DNA of 64,000 bases from UBA1361 sp035647455 (GTDB taxonomy: Bacteria > Bacillota_I > Bacilli_A > RFN20 > CAG-826). The stretch covers positions 212,706 through 276,705 of the forward strand of contig DASRNI010000028.1 of assembly GCA_035647455.1 (NCBI GenBank), read 5' to 3'. The notes beneath the pieces are model-generated. The model was not told where the DNA came from. It saw only the letters and a list, made by a program, of their open reading frames with translations, and did no database searches. Both the position numbers and the translations under genes were made by a program. Positions 50,874 through 60,468 of the stretch are shown here, in pieces; the first letter of the stretch is position 1, and the number at the start of each line of letters is the position of its first letter.

Positions 50874-52412
50874 ATGCCTCGAAGGAAAAAAACATTATTA
50901 AGTTTAGTGTTCCTTTTTTCGCTTTTAGTCGTGACGAGTTGTGTGAGTGAAAACGGCACAAGCGATCAAGCGAGTTCAGATCCAGTTGTTAGTGAAAAAG
51001 AAGGCTCGACAATTGGCATGGCCACAGTACGGGGAAAAGTACTGACCGATGCTGGTGAATTAGTCACAGCGGGAATTATTGTTGAAGACGAAGAGGGTAA
51101 TACGCACCGCGTTAACACTAGTTTATATTCAGGTTACAATTTACGCTTGGATCCTGGTACTTATAAACTACATTATGTTCGTGGCTACGAATATTCAATC
51201 GTGACAAAAACAATTACGGTGGAGGCGTACAAAACGTATTATTTACAAGATGTGCGTCTTATTCAACTTGAAGATAGTTACGCTAAAGGATGGGTTCGTG
51301 GTGATTTACATCAACATAGTTACCATTCTGATGGTTTAAATTCTGTTCATGATGTTTTAATTAGTAACATTAGTAACGATTTGTATTTTAGTTTCTTAAC
51401 TGACCATAATACTGGTCACGGTTTACCGGAATGGGTTCAAGGTAATCGTGTTGTTGCTAATATTGATGCGCACGGTCAGGAGCGATTATTTAACGCATAC
51501 GAAGGTGTTGAAGTAACAACAGAATTTGGCCATTATAATGCGCTCGGGTTAGGGTTAATTTTTGATTTATATGAAGTGACATTACGCGATGTAGAACGAA
51601 ATAAACCCCAAGCCGAAAAAGATGATATTATTCGGGAACGCATCCGCTATATTGGCGATACAATTCGCTGGATGGGTGCCGTCGCCCAAATTAATCATCC
51701 GTATTCAATCTCACATATGGGTTTCCCGTATTGGGACGTAATTGATTCCTTTGATGTGGTGGAAATTTGGAACGGATATTTTCTCCCTTCCGATGGTCGT
51801 TATGAACCAGAACAAACATCTTATCAAGGTCAAAATTACCGCAGTAAACTTCACTGGTTTGAAACATTAAATGAAATTAAAAATGGTGGACATTATTTAG
51901 CAGCTACCGCTGGTACTGATAATCATGATATTTCCGGGCCATATCGTCATGACCCTGATTTTGATGAAACAAATATTCAAGATTTAGCAGATTATGACAA
52001 GTTGTTCTTAAAATATGGTAAATATACTGGTTCACCATCAACTGTTGTTAAAATTGATGGAGAAATCACTGAAGAAAAAGTGCTTGAATCAATTCGCAAA
52101 GGTCATAGTTTTTTAACAAATGGGCCAATGATTTATGCCGATATCGCTGGTAAAACTTACGGTGAAACGCTTGTTACTGCTGCGGATAATGCAACGGCTA
52201 ATATTGAATTGTTCGCTCGTGACGGCTTTGAAGAATTACGAATTATTAAGAATGGTGAAGTTATTAAAACAATTGAAACAAATGATGAAAGTCGCTTAAA
52301 AACAGCAGTAGAACTAACTGATATAGAAGCTGATGATTGGTTTATTTTCGAAGTATTTGGACAAGGTGTCCAATACGCAATCAGTAATCCAATCTTTATT
52401 GCTGCACCATAA
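50874..52412 (+). CDS. PHP-domain lipoprotein (CehA/McbA-like metallohydrolase)
   Basis: The signal (LLSLVFLFSLLVVTSC) lipidates Cys at about residue 23. Residues 48-135 form a carboxypeptidase-regulatory-like beta domain (GKVLTDAGELVTAGIIV). The PHP catalytic domain follows: DLHQHSYHSDG (residues about 144-154), LTDHNTGH, EGVEVTTEFGHYNALG, INHPYS and GTDNHD supply metal-binding His/Asp. The C-terminal 90 residues are a beta sandwich. It would hydrolyse phosphoesters (or related bonds) outside the membrane. As first gene of the riboside operon it could release nucleosides from nucleotides or similar compounds; that is inference. It has 512 residues and AAGGAGGAAAG upstream. Confidence 0.85.
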   Translation: MPRRKKTLLSLVFLFSLLVVTSCVSENGTSDQASSDPVVSEKEGSTIGMATVRGKVLTDAGELVTAGIIVEDEEGNTHRVNTSLYSGYNLRLDPGTYKLHYVRGYEYSIVTKTITVEAYKTYYLQDVRLIQLEDSYAKGWVRGDLHQHSYHSDGLNSVHDVLISNISNDLYFSFLTDHNTGHGLPEWVQGNRVVANIDAHGQERLFNAYEGVEVTTEFGHYNALGLGLIFDLYEVTLRDVERNKPQAEKDDIIRERIRYIGDTIRWMGAVAQINHPYSISHMGFPYWDVIDSFDVVEIWNGYFLPSDGRYEPEQTSYQGQNYRSKLHWFETLNEIKNGGHYLAATAGTDNHDISGPYRHDPDFDETNIQDLADYDKLFLKYGKYTGSPSTVVKIDGEITEEKVLESIRKGHSFLTNGPMIYADIAGKTYGETLVTAADNATANIELFARDGFEELRIIKNGEVIKTIETNDESRLKTAVELTDIEADDWFIFEVFGQGVQYAISNPIFIAAP

Positions 52413-52423
52413 ATTTGGTTATC

Positions 52424-52439
52424 TTAGGTAAATACCTAA
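52424..52439. promoter_or_regulatory. 16-bp palindrome between PHP and DUF4430 genes
   Basis: TTAGGTA-AA-TACCTAA has perfect 7-bp arms. With a 2-base centre it suits a protein site better than an RNA hairpin. Function unknown. Confidence 0.35.
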
Positions 52440-52469
52440 TTATAAATAAAGGTAACAGGAGGTTAAGAG

Positions 52470-53345
52470 ATGAAAAGAAAATTTAGTTGGCTTTTTGTAG
52501 GGTTAGCACTTGCTTCCCTCTCCGGTTGTAAACCAACACCGGAACCAAGTGAACTACCATGGAAATTTGAAGTTGGTAGCGATCAAGTTACTGAAGAGGC
52601 GCCAGATGCTGGACAATTCACTCCAACATTTACAATTAATCTTAAAATTGTTGGTGGAGCCGAGACAATTCTTTATAACGGCACTGTCACTTTAAAATCA
52701 GACACAATGTGGGGCAGTGAGTTCTTAAAGGCTGCCGTTACTGATAAAGCACTTGCCCAAGAAGGGATTGACATTGGTTTTGTCACAACGCTTGGTGATT
52801 ACGTTAACAATGCCGAAGAAAACATTTATTGGCTTTACACAGTGAATGGCCGTCAACCAGATTGGGGTGTCAATGGTTACCAAATGCGCGATGGTGACTA
52901 TATGCTTTGGACATATGAAGCCGTTGATTGGGAAGCACTAGTAGTTGATCCTGAACGTGAAAGTGGCGACTGGGCATTTGAAGTTGGTGCCGATCGCGTT
53001 AGTGAAGAAGCACCTGATGCTGGTCAATATTCACCAACGTATTCAATAAACCTTAAAATCGTTGGTGGTGGTGACGATGTAATGTTTAATGGCAAAGTTA
53101 CTCTAAAATCCGACACAATGTGGGGTAGTGAGTTCTTAAAAGCTGCCGTTACTGATAAAGCACTTGCCCAAGATGGCATCGATGTTGGTTTTGTCACAAC
53201 GCTTGGTGACTATGTTAACAATGCTGAAGAAAATATTTATTGGCTTTACACTGTTGATGGTCGCGAACCAAGTTGGGGTGTCAATGGTTACCAAATGCGT
53301 GATGGTGACTATATGCTTTGGACGTATGCACCTGTTGTGTGGTAA
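52470..53345 (+). CDS. Lipoprotein with two tandem DUF4430 domains
   Basis: The signal KRKFSWLFVGLALASLSGC gives a lipid Cys at residue 20. Two DUF4430 (transcobalamin C-terminal-like) domains follow, about residues 31-165 and 168-291, each with LKIVGG, NGxVTLKSDTMWGSEFLKAAV and the closing NIYWLYTVxGRxPxWGVNGYQMRDGDYMLWTY. The domains are nearly the same in protein and DNA, so the duplication is recent. DUF4430 domains bind or present ligands such as cobamides or act as surface modules; the ligand here is unknown. It sits in the riboside operon before the BMP binding protein. CAGGAGG lies upstream. Confidence 0.85.
   Translation: MKRKFSWLFVGLALASLSGCKPTPEPSELPWKFEVGSDQVTEEAPDAGQFTPTFTINLKIVGGAETILYNGTVTLKSDTMWGSEFLKAAVTDKALAQEGIDIGFVTTLGDYVNNAEENIYWLYTVNGRQPDWGVNGYQMRDGDYMLWTYEAVDWEALVVDPERESGDWAFEVGADRVSEEAPDAGQYSPTYSINLKIVGGGDDVMFNGKVTLKSDTMWGSEFLKAAVTDKALAQDGIDVGFVTTLGDYVNNAEENIYWLYTVDGREPSWGVNGYQMRDGDYMLWTYAPVVW
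52560..53345. repeat. Tandem duplication of 411 bp (137 codons)
   Basis: TGGxxATTTGAAGTTGGTxCC begins at 52560 and again at 52971; GACACAATGTGGGG recurs at 52701 and 53112, both 411 bases apart. Most differences are silent or conservative. Confidence 0.9.
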
Positions 53346-53356
53346 TTAATTAATAA

Positions 53357-53384
53357 GGTACTTGGTGGAAAACCGCCAAGTACC
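53357..53384 (+). promoter_or_regulatory. Strong intercistronic hairpin before the BMP gene
   Basis: GGTACTTGGTGG and CCGCCAAGTACC form a 12-bp stem (one G-T pair) with loop AAAA, followed by ATTCTTT. It may attenuate or protect mRNA, as does the hairpin in the peptide operon. Confidence 0.65.
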
Positions 53385-53411
53385 ATTCTTTAACAAAAAG
53401 GAGATTTGAGA

Positions 53412-54566
53412 ATGAAAAAGAATAATTTTTTAGTGAAATTTATCTTGCCGTTTATTGCTGTTATTGTTGCCGCTTGTACGCCAAGTGGAAGTAGCGATAG
53501 TTCGAACGGATCAACCCCAGTTGGCGACGGAAAAACAAAGATTGCGCTGCTAATTAACGGTAATTTAGGCGACATGTCTTTTTTCGACTCGGCTGCAGCA
53601 GGAATGGAGAAGTTTAAAAAAGATTATCCAGAAGTTGTTGTTGATATTGTTGAAATGGGTACAGATAACACTAGGTGGGAGCCGACATTAAGGTTAACGG
53701 CAAATGATGATTATGATTTAATTATTGTTGGAACTAACGATATGCGCGAACCATTGCAACGTGTTACAAAAAACAAGCGCTATGACGACAAACGATTTAT
53801 TCTTTTTGATGCTGAAATCGAAGATGATAAAGCCGCGGACTATCCAACAGTACATTCCGTGCTCTTCAAACAAAATGAAGGTGGATATTTAGCGGGTGCA
53901 CTTGCAGCGTTAATGACGCTTGATGCTAATAAAACAAAAACCGGTTTTATCGGTGGGATGAAAATTGATATTATTAATGACTTTGGCTACGGTTTTATGC
54001 AAGGCGTGAATAAAGTCAACGATGCACTCGATCAAAATGTGCTTGCGTATAATAGTTATATTGGTGACTTTTTTAATAGTCCTAAAGGTAAAACACTCGC
54101 TGATACAATGTTTAATGAAGGTGATGTTGAGGTTTTGTTTGCCGCTGCTTCTCAAGCTGGATTGGGGACGTTTGACTCTGCAAAAAACAATAACAAATAT
54201 GTTATAGGGGTTGATAGTGATCAATATGAATATTTTGCCGATGTCGATGTTGCAAAAGCAGAACGAATTGTGACTTCAGTTTTAAAGCGCGTTGACTTAA
54301 CGCTTTATGAACTTAGTGAACAATTTTTAAATGATGAGTTAGAATACGCCGTTTTACAATATGAAGGGTTAAAAGAAGGAAAAATTGGAATTGTCCAAAA
54401 TGATAACTACAAATCAATTGTTTCGCTCGATAATCAAACGTTTATTGAAGGCTTGATTGCGGAAATCATTAGCGGCGACATAGTTGTTGAAAGTGGTTTA
54501 CGCCGCTTTACATCTACCGCCGCTTTAAATGCGTATTATGATTCTTTAGATCCAAACAAACAATAA
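53412..54566 (+). CDS. BMP-family substrate-binding lipoprotein (nucleoside-type)
   Basis: BMP/PnrA proteins bind purine or other nucleosides for an ABC importer. The signal KFILPFIAVIVAAC lipidates Cys at about residue 21. The Rossmann-like lobes show KIALLINGNLGDMSFFDSAAAGM (family G-x-x-D-x-S-F), YDLIIVGTNDM, FKQNEGGYLAGALAAL and GFIGGMKIDIINDFGYGFMQGV, all typical. It has 384 residues. ATG at 53412 is used (AAAGGAG 8 bases upstream). It is the receptor of the ABC/permease genes that follow. Confidence 0.9.
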   Translation: MKKNNFLVKFILPFIAVIVAACTPSGSSDSSNGSTPVGDGKTKIALLINGNLGDMSFFDSAAAGMEKFKKDYPEVVVDIVEMGTDNTRWEPTLRLTANDDYDLIIVGTNDMREPLQRVTKNKRYDDKRFILFDAEIEDDKAADYPTVHSVLFKQNEGGYLAGALAALMTLDANKTKTGFIGGMKIDIINDFGYGFMQGVNKVNDALDQNVLAYNSYIGDFFNSPKGKTLADTMFNEGDVEVLFAAASQAGLGTFDSAKNNNKYVIGVDSDQYEYFADVDVAKAERIVTSVLKRVDLTLYELSEQFLNDELEYAVLQYEGLKEGKIGIVQNDNYKSIVSLDNQTFIEGLIAEIISGDIVVESGLRRFTSTAALNAYYDSLDPNKQ

Positions 54567-54574
54567 GGAATATA

Positions 54575-56098
54575 ATGATGCCACTTGCAATTAAAATGGA
54601 AAACATTTGCAAAGTATACGATAACGGTTATTTAGCAAATGATGACATAACTTTTGAACTCAAAAAAGGGGAAATTCACGCGATTGCCGGCGAAAATGGC
54701 GCTGGTAAAAGTACGTTGATGAAGATTTTATATGGCGCAGAAACCCCGACTTCAGGTAAAATATTTGTTAGTGGTGAAGAAGTAAAGATATTATCCCCAG
54801 CGCATTCAATTAAAGAAGGCATTGGGATGGTTTTTCAGCATTTTATGCTTGTTGACGAGATGACTGTTATCGAAAACATCTTTTTAGGTGTCGAGCAAAC
54901 GAAGTTAAATGTGCTCTTAAAAAAGGACATGGAAAAAAAACTTCAGCAATTAAGTGAACAATTTAACATCCGTGTTCCTTTTCACGAGTTATGCGGTAAT
55001 TTAAGTGTTAGTCAAAAACAAAAAGTCGAGATTTTAAAAGTACTTTCAAAGTCAGCCCGTGTTTTAATTTTTGATGAACCAACAGCAGTACTTACCGCAC
55101 CAGAAAGCGATGAATTATTTGCGCAACTCCGTTTGCTTCGTGATGCCGGACACACAATTGTGATTATCACGCATAAACTTGATGAGATAAAACAACTTTG
55201 TGATCGTGTTACGATTTTACGGCAAGGAAAAAGTGTGGGAACTTATGATGTTAAGCAGTTAACTGTAGAAGAAATATCACGGTTGATGGTTGGCTTTGAA
55301 ATCAATTTATTTGGGCAGAAAAAGGCTGAAAAAGTTAGTGATAAAACATTGCTGAATGTAAGCGAATTACTGATTGATCCTGCAAAAGACGTGCCAATTA
55401 ATTTTACGGTAAATGCCGGGGAAATAGTTTGTTTCACCGGTGTAGAAGGTAGTGGTCAAGATAAAGTTATTGAAATTATTACCGGCATCCAACCGTATTT
55501 AGGTGGCGAGATATTTCTTGGTGAAAAACGCATAACAAACTTATCCGTTAAAGAAATTCGCGCAAGTGGGGTTAGTTATATTCCAGCGAACCGCATGGAA
55601 TTAGGTGTTAATTTAGAAACATCGGTTTTTGAAAATTTATCTGCACTTAAAATTGGCAATACGAGTAAAAAACAGATAGGGTTTTATAACAAAAGGCAAT
55701 TAACAAAAGAAGCGTTAATTGAAAGAGAACAATATCGGATTAAAACATCGGCGATTAATCAGCAAATTGAATTATTATCTGGTGGTAATATCCAAAAAGT
55801 TGTTGCCGCACGAGAAATTGAAACAAAACCTAAACTACTGATTGCGGAACATCCAACTCGCGGTGTTGATGTTGGAACGATGGAACTCATTTTTGCAAAA
55901 ATGCGCGCATTAAAAAAAGCAGGAACGAGTATTTTGCTTGTTTCAACAGATTGGAATGAAATGTTAGCACTTGCTGATCGAATCTTAATTTTCTATAACG
56001 GAGAGATAACGGCCGAGATTAATGATTTAACAGCAATTGATGAATATGAACTTGGCTACTATATGCTAGGAGTTAAAAAGATGGAGCGGCCGCAATGA
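54575..56098 (+). CDS. Nucleoside-type ABC transporter ATPase (two ABC domains)
   Basis: This is a fused double ATPase of the YufO/NupO class. The first half has Walker A GENGAGKST (near residue 40), LSVSQKQKVEIL and Walker B VLIFDEPTAVL; the second half has the degenerate GVEGSGQDK in place of Walker A, LLSGGNIQKVVAAREI and LLIAEHPTRGVDVG. A degenerate second P-loop is normal in this family. It has 507 residues. Either of two adjacent ATGs (54575, 54578) may be used; AAGGAA lies just upstream. It overlaps the first permease by 4 bases. Confidence 0.93.
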   Translation: MMPLAIKMENICKVYDNGYLANDDITFELKKGEIHAIAGENGAGKSTLMKILYGAETPTSGKIFVSGEEVKILSPAHSIKEGIGMVFQHFMLVDEMTVIENIFLGVEQTKLNVLLKKDMEKKLQQLSEQFNIRVPFHELCGNLSVSQKQKVEILKVLSKSARVLIFDEPTAVLTAPESDELFAQLRLLRDAGHTIVIITHKLDEIKQLCDRVTILRQGKSVGTYDVKQLTVEEISRLMVGFEINLFGQKKAEKVSDKTLLNVSELLIDPAKDVPINFTVNAGEIVCFTGVEGSGQDKVIEIITGIQPYLGGEIFLGEKRITNLSVKEIRASGVSYIPANRMELGVNLETSVFENLSALKIGNTSKKQIGFYNKRQLTKEALIEREQYRIKTSAINQQIELLSGGNIQKVVAAREIETKPKLLIAEHPTRGVDVGTMELIFAKMRALKKAGTSILLVSTDWNEMLALADRILIFYNGEITAEINDLTAIDEYELGYYMLGVKKMERPQ

Positions 56099-57216
56099 AA
56101 AAAATACTTGCGCAAATTAAAACAATTTATTATCGGCCACAAACGCAGCAGTATTTGGTTAATTTATTGCGGATTGTGTTGTCGCTTTTAATTGCATTAA
56201 CTTTAGGATTTATCGTTATTTTAATTACAAGTGAAGAACCTTTAAAGGCGTTAGATGTATTTTTGTTTTCTCCGCTTAAAGACGATTACACATTTGGCAT
56301 GGTTATCACCCAAACAGTTCCGCTTATTTTTACCGGTGTTGCTGTTTGTATTATGGTTAAAGGTGGGCAATTTAATATGATTGGTGAAGGTGCTTTTTTT
56401 GCGGGTGCCTTTATTGGAGCAGTTATCTCTGCGCGTCTTAATTTATCATGGTTTTTCGGACCCTTAATTGCGATGCTCAGCGCGGGGGTAATTATGGGCA
56501 TTGTTGGCTATGTCCCGGCAAAACTAAAATCTTCATTAAAAGTCGATGAATTTGTTTCTTCACTGATGCTTAACTTTATTATTTTCTGGGTTGTAATGTA
56601 TTTATTTAATAATTTCCTTTTTGATCCCGATCATTCAAGTTTAGCAACTCCATTCTTAGAAGATAACCAGCGGCTACCATTTTTAAATGAATTTAATGAA
56701 GTGAGTACGAGTATTATTCTTGCGCTTATTAGTGTATTTGCGGCTTATTTCTTTTTATATCGCACGAAGTGGGGTTTTCGTATTCGCACGACCGGTGCAA
56801 ATGAAAAACATGCTAAATATTTAGGAATTAATGTTAAACGTATCATTGTTGCCGTGCAAATTATTGGGGCAATGCTTGCTGCATTTGGTGGTGCGGCTTT
56901 CTTACTCGGTAATTCATATCGTTTTACATGGAAAGCATTACCAAACTACGGTTTTGACGGCTTTATTGTCGCAATTATGGCATTTGTTCATCCGCTTTTA
57001 GTTCCGTTCTCTGCCTTTTTGCTCGGCTACTTGCGGGTTGGTGCGAGTGAAATGGCGCGCCTTACAGATGTACCAAATGAAATTGTTTATATCATTCAAG
57101 CGTTAATTATTTTATTCGTTGGTGGACAGGCGTTTTTAGTGCGGCTTAAACGGCAGCGGCTAAAAGTTGCACTCGAGCGGCAAGAAGAAACAGAAAAGGA
57201 GCAAGTTAATGCTTAA
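56095..57216 (+). CDS. Nucleoside-type ABC transporter permease 1
   Basis: This belongs to the BPD_transp_2 family (NupP/YufP-like). It has 373 residues and about nine helices, with the conserved block GANEKHAKYLGINVKRIIVAVQIIGAMLAAFGGAAFLLG that resembles the EAA-like coupling region in this class. The N-terminal 25 residues are cytosolic and basic. The outer loop after helix 5 (NFLFDPDHSSLATPFLEDNQRLPF) matches uptake permeases of nucleosides. It is coupled to the ATPase and to permease 2 by 4- and 8-base overlaps. Confidence 0.9.
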   Translation: MKKILAQIKTIYYRPQTQQYLVNLLRIVLSLLIALTLGFIVILITSEEPLKALDVFLFSPLKDDYTFGMVITQTVPLIFTGVAVCIMVKGGQFNMIGEGAFFAGAFIGAVISARLNLSWFFGPLIAMLSAGVIMGIVGYVPAKLKSSLKVDEFVSSLMLNFIIFWVVMYLFNNFLFDPDHSSLATPFLEDNQRLPFLNEFNEVSTSIILALISVFAAYFFLYRTKWGFRIRTTGANEKHAKYLGINVKRIIVAVQIIGAMLAAFGGAAFLLGNSYRFTWKALPNYGFDGFIVAIMAFVHPLLVPFSAFLLGYLRVGASEMARLTDVPNEIVYIIQALIILFVGGQAFLVRLKRQRLKVALERQEETEKEQVNA

Positions 57217-58165
57217 GTTTATTTTTTCTGAACAGTTTCTTATTTCGATGATTTTATTTGCGACGCCAATAATTTTTGCAGCGTTTGGGGCATTAGTCTC
57301 TAAAAAGGCCGGGATATTAAATATTAATATTGAAGGGACGATGTCAGTTGCCGCACTTGCAGGTGGTCTAGTTAGTTTTGCAACACAAAGTTGGTTTGTC
57401 GGCTTACTTTCTGCATTAATAACCGGTGTTGTTATGGCTTTTGTTTTTGCGTTTTTCACGATGAAAATGAAAACGGATAATATATTAAGTGGGATTGCGC
57501 TTAATACGTTAGCAAGTGGGTTAACAATTTATATTCTTTATGCAGTAATTGGTGTTAAAGGCGATTCTTCACTTAATCCGAGTGTCTTAATTCCCCATCT
57601 TAAAATTCCTTTACTTAGTAAAATACCAATTATTGGTGAAGCGTTTTTCGGCCAGAACATCCTTGTTTATGTTGCGGTTCTTGTCGTTTTATTACTCGCC
57701 TTTATGCTTAATCGGACAAAGTTTGGTACGCATCTTAAGGCAGTAGGGCACAATGAAGAAGCGGCAAAGTCCGTGGGCATTAATACAAGAAAAATTAAAA
57801 TTGTTGCGCTAGTCATTGCTGGCATTCTTGCTGGTTTTGGTGGTGCGTATCTTTCCATGGTTTATTTGTCATACTTTTCGGCCGGGATGGTTGCGGGTCG
57901 TGGCTTTATCGGTATTGCCGCTGAAGCAATGGGACAAGGTCAGCCGCTTCCCACATTATTATTTGCTTTACTTTTCGGGGCGTTTGATTATTTTGCCGTT
58001 GGTGCCCAAACAGTACTTAGTTTCCCGTACGAATTACTTAACACTTTACCGTACTTAATGACGATTATTGCGTTAGTCATTTTTGCGGTTATAAAAAAAG
58101 TTTCACGCAAAAAGCATGTTTTAAACAAAGGAGGAGAAGAAAATGAAACACAAAGCATGGTATAA
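57209..58165 (+). CDS. Nucleoside-type ABC transporter permease 2
   Basis: This is the second BPD_transp_2 subunit (NupQ/YufQ-like). It has 318 residues and about eight helices, with GALVSKKAGILNINIEGTMSVAALAG at the start and GHNEEAAKSVGINTRKIKIVALVIAGILAGFGGAYLSMVYL as the coupling region. ATG at 57209 is used (AAAGGAG 6 bases upstream); the frame is open earlier but with no ribosome site. It overlaps permease 1 by 8 bases and the next enzyme by 23 bases. Confidence 0.9.
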   Translation: MLKFIFSEQFLISMILFATPIIFAAFGALVSKKAGILNINIEGTMSVAALAGGLVSFATQSWFVGLLSALITGVVMAFVFAFFTMKMKTDNILSGIALNTLASGLTIYILYAVIGVKGDSSLNPSVLIPHLKIPLLSKIPIIGEAFFGQNILVYVAVLVVLLLAFMLNRTKFGTHLKAVGHNEEAAKSVGINTRKIKIVALVIAGILAGFGGAYLSMVYLSYFSAGMVAGRGFIGIAAEAMGQGQPLPTLLFALLFGAFDYFAVGAQTVLSFPYELLNTLPYLMTIIALVIFAVIKKVSRKKHVLNKGGEENETQSMV

Positions 58166-59531
58166 AGAAAAGCTCTTAATGGAGAATGCTAAAATAGTAA
58201 TTTTAACAGATGAAGAACAAGGTTGGTTAATTACTAAAGAGTTTGAAAAAATTGATGACATCGGTGTCAAAATGAAATGGTTTTCTAATGTCCCCGGATC
58301 AGGGGCGCCTGAGCGCGTTATTTTCGGCGCGGTCCAAGCGATGGATAATATGGGCTATGATGTTCGAGAAGCTGAAGCGCTACTCGACGAAGGTGTTGCT
58401 GCTCATGACCGTAATGATATGGTTGCTCTTAACCGTATCACAACAAGAATTTGGCACATTTTGAATAATGCACCGAAAATTAAAAATCACCCGTATTGGC
58501 AGTATAAACAATACAATACTTTTGCTGAATATCTTGCTGATGTTGATTTACCCGAAAGCGTTCCTTATGATAAGAAAAGCAAAGCATTTGCGGACGCAAA
58601 CTATGCCGGATGGCTCGCGCAAATTATCGGTGGTGCGGCCGGAACTGCAGTTGAAGGGTATATTCCGGAAACAATTTATGAAAAATTTGGCACGATTCGT
58701 AGTTACGTGCGGAAACCAAATACGTATAACGATGATATAACTTACGAAATTGCTTTTTTGAAAGCATTGGAACGTAAAGGCAAAAATCTTACAGCAAGTG
58801 ATATTGGGGAAGAGTGGACAGCGCTAATTCCTTTTGGGTGGTCTGCTGAAGAGTGGGCATTAAAAAATCTCAAATTAGGGATTTATCCACCAGAATCAGG
58901 TTATTTACATAACCCATATCGCGAATGGATTGGTGCGCAAATGCGCGGAGCAGTTTGTGGAATGATTGCGCCTGGAGATTTTAAAAAAGCCGCACATTAT
59001 GCTTTTATTGATGGCATTGTTTCTCATCATAACAACGGTGTATTAGGTGAAATGTTTAATGCAATGCTTGTCGCAGGTGCTTATATTGAAAAAGATAATA
59101 AAAAACTCCTTGAGCAAGTTATTGCATATATTCCAAAGCAAAGTGAATATTATGATGTCATCACATTTGCGCTTAATGCATGCAAAACTAGTGCAACATG
59201 GCAAGAAGCGTGGGACAAATGTCGTGTCCGATTTGAAACTTACAATTGGATCCATGCTTACCCTAATGCTGCAGCAGAAATAGTTTCATTATGGTTTGGC
59301 AATAATGACTTTACCGAAACAATCTCAATTTGTTGTAACTGTGGTTATGATGTTGATTGTAACGCTGCGCAAATTGCGACTGTTGTTGGCATTCAAGTTG
59401 GTTTAGCAGGGATTGAAAAACATTGGATTGAACCGATTGGTGATGCCTTAATTACGTATGTCCGTGCCCATGAACGAATGAGCATTCGTGAACTTGCGGC
59501 ATATACAACAAAATTAGCACAGAAAGTTTAA
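58143..59531 (+). CDS. ADP-ribosylglycohydrolase-family enzyme
   Basis: The ARH fold cleaves N- or O-glycosidic bonds of ADP-ribosyl groups using two Mg ions. The first metal motif is YNDDITYEIAFLKALE (residues about 199-214) and the second is GYDVDCNAAQIATVVG (about 405-420), giving the expected Asp clusters. It has 462 residues, longer than DraG (about 300), with an N-terminal extension of about 150. It lies between a nucleoside-type importer and ribokinase and overlaps permease 2 by 23 bases, so it probably hydrolyses an imported ribosyl compound to free ribose; real protein de-ADP-ribosylation is less likely. The substrate is inference. Confidence 0.85.
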   Translation: MKHKAWYKEKLLMENAKIVILTDEEQGWLITKEFEKIDDIGVKMKWFSNVPGSGAPERVIFGAVQAMDNMGYDVREAEALLDEGVAAHDRNDMVALNRITTRIWHILNNAPKIKNHPYWQYKQYNTFAEYLADVDLPESVPYDKKSKAFADANYAGWLAQIIGGAAGTAVEGYIPETIYEKFGTIRSYVRKPNTYNDDITYEIAFLKALERKGKNLTASDIGEEWTALIPFGWSAEEWALKNLKLGIYPPESGYLHNPYREWIGAQMRGAVCGMIAPGDFKKAAHYAFIDGIVSHHNNGVLGEMFNAMLVAGAYIEKDNKKLLEQVIAYIPKQSEYYDVITFALNACKTSATWQEAWDKCRVRFETYNWIHAYPNAAAEIVSLWFGNNDFTETISICCNCGYDVDCNAAQIATVVGIQVGLAGIEKHWIEPIGDALITYVRAHERMSIRELAAYTTKLAQKV

Positions 59532-59541
59532 AGGAATAATT

Positions 59542-60468
59542 ATGAAAAGAGTATTTGTTGTTGGCAGTTTAAACATGGATATCGTCGTTCATACGGCTGA
59601 TTTCCCGCGTTCAGGTGAAACCGTGCTCGGTAAAGATTACTTTACAAATGCGGGCGGAAAAGGTGCGAACCAAGCAGTTGCAAGTGCTAAACAAGGCGTT
59701 ACTACTTTTCATATGGGTGCGGTTGGAGATGATGTTTTTGGAGCGCAATTAATTGCGAGACTTAAGCACTATGGTGTGAACTATAATTTAATAAAAACAA
59801 AGAAAGAACCCACTGGTGTAGCAATTGTCATGCTCCATAACGGTGATAACCGCATTATTGTTAATGCTGGGGCAAATTTTGCATATACATATGCTGAAGC
59901 AAAAAATGATTTAGAAACATATGCAAAACCTGGGGATATCTTAGTCTTGCAACTAGAGATAAGGCCGGAGGTTACTTTTCAATTAATTAAGTTAGCAAAA
60001 CAACTTGGTTTATACGTCGTTTTTAATCCCGCCCCAATGATTGCTGACTTCCCAATGGAAATCTTACGTGACGTCGACTTACTCATTATGAATGAATGGG
60101 AAACGAAAACAGTAACAAAGACCGAGAATGAGAAGTTTTCGATTGATGACGTAATTAATAAACTTGTCTCTACAGGCGTTAAAAATATTATCATTACACT
60201 TGGTGAGCAAGGTGGTTTTTATTATGAAAACGGGCAAACTTTGCGCTATAATGCTTTTACGGCAGATGTAGTCGATACGACCGGTGCTGGTGATGCATTT
60301 GTTGGCGCAATTGCAGCCGACTTAACCCGTGATGTATCATTAAAAGCGGCAATTAACAACGCAAGCATTGTTGCGGCACTAACTGTATCCCGGCAAGGGG
60401 CGCAGCAAGCAATACCAACTGAAGCCGAAGTAAAAGAAGTGAAAAAGAAAATAAATAATGCAGATTAA
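59542..60468 (+). CDS. rbsK: Ribokinase (PfkB family)
   Basis: This enzyme phosphorylates ribose to ribose-5-phosphate. GSLNMDIVVHTADFPRSGETVLG and NAGGKGANQAVASAKQG (residues about 33-60) are PfkB signature 1; DVVDTTGAGDAFVGAIAADL is signature 2 with the catalytic Asp. It has 308 residues. Gly-Gly-Lys-Gly-Ala-Asn-Gln and Asn-Met-Asp favour ribose over fructose or other sugars. It follows the glycohydrolase by 10 bases and overlaps lacI by 11. It would trap ribose released inside the cell. Confidence 0.93.
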   Translation: MKRVFVVGSLNMDIVVHTADFPRSGETVLGKDYFTNAGGKGANQAVASAKQGVTTFHMGAVGDDVFGAQLIARLKHYGVNYNLIKTKKEPTGVAIVMLHNGDNRIIVNAGANFAYTYAEAKNDLETYAKPGDILVLQLEIRPEVTFQLIKLAKQLGLYVVFNPAPMIADFPMEILRDVDLLIMNEWETKTVTKTENEKFSIDDVINKLVSTGVKNIIITLGEQGGFYYENGQTLRYNAFTADVVDTTGAGDAFVGAIAADLTRDVSLKAAINNASIVAALTVSRQGAQQAIPTEAEVKEVKKKINNAD

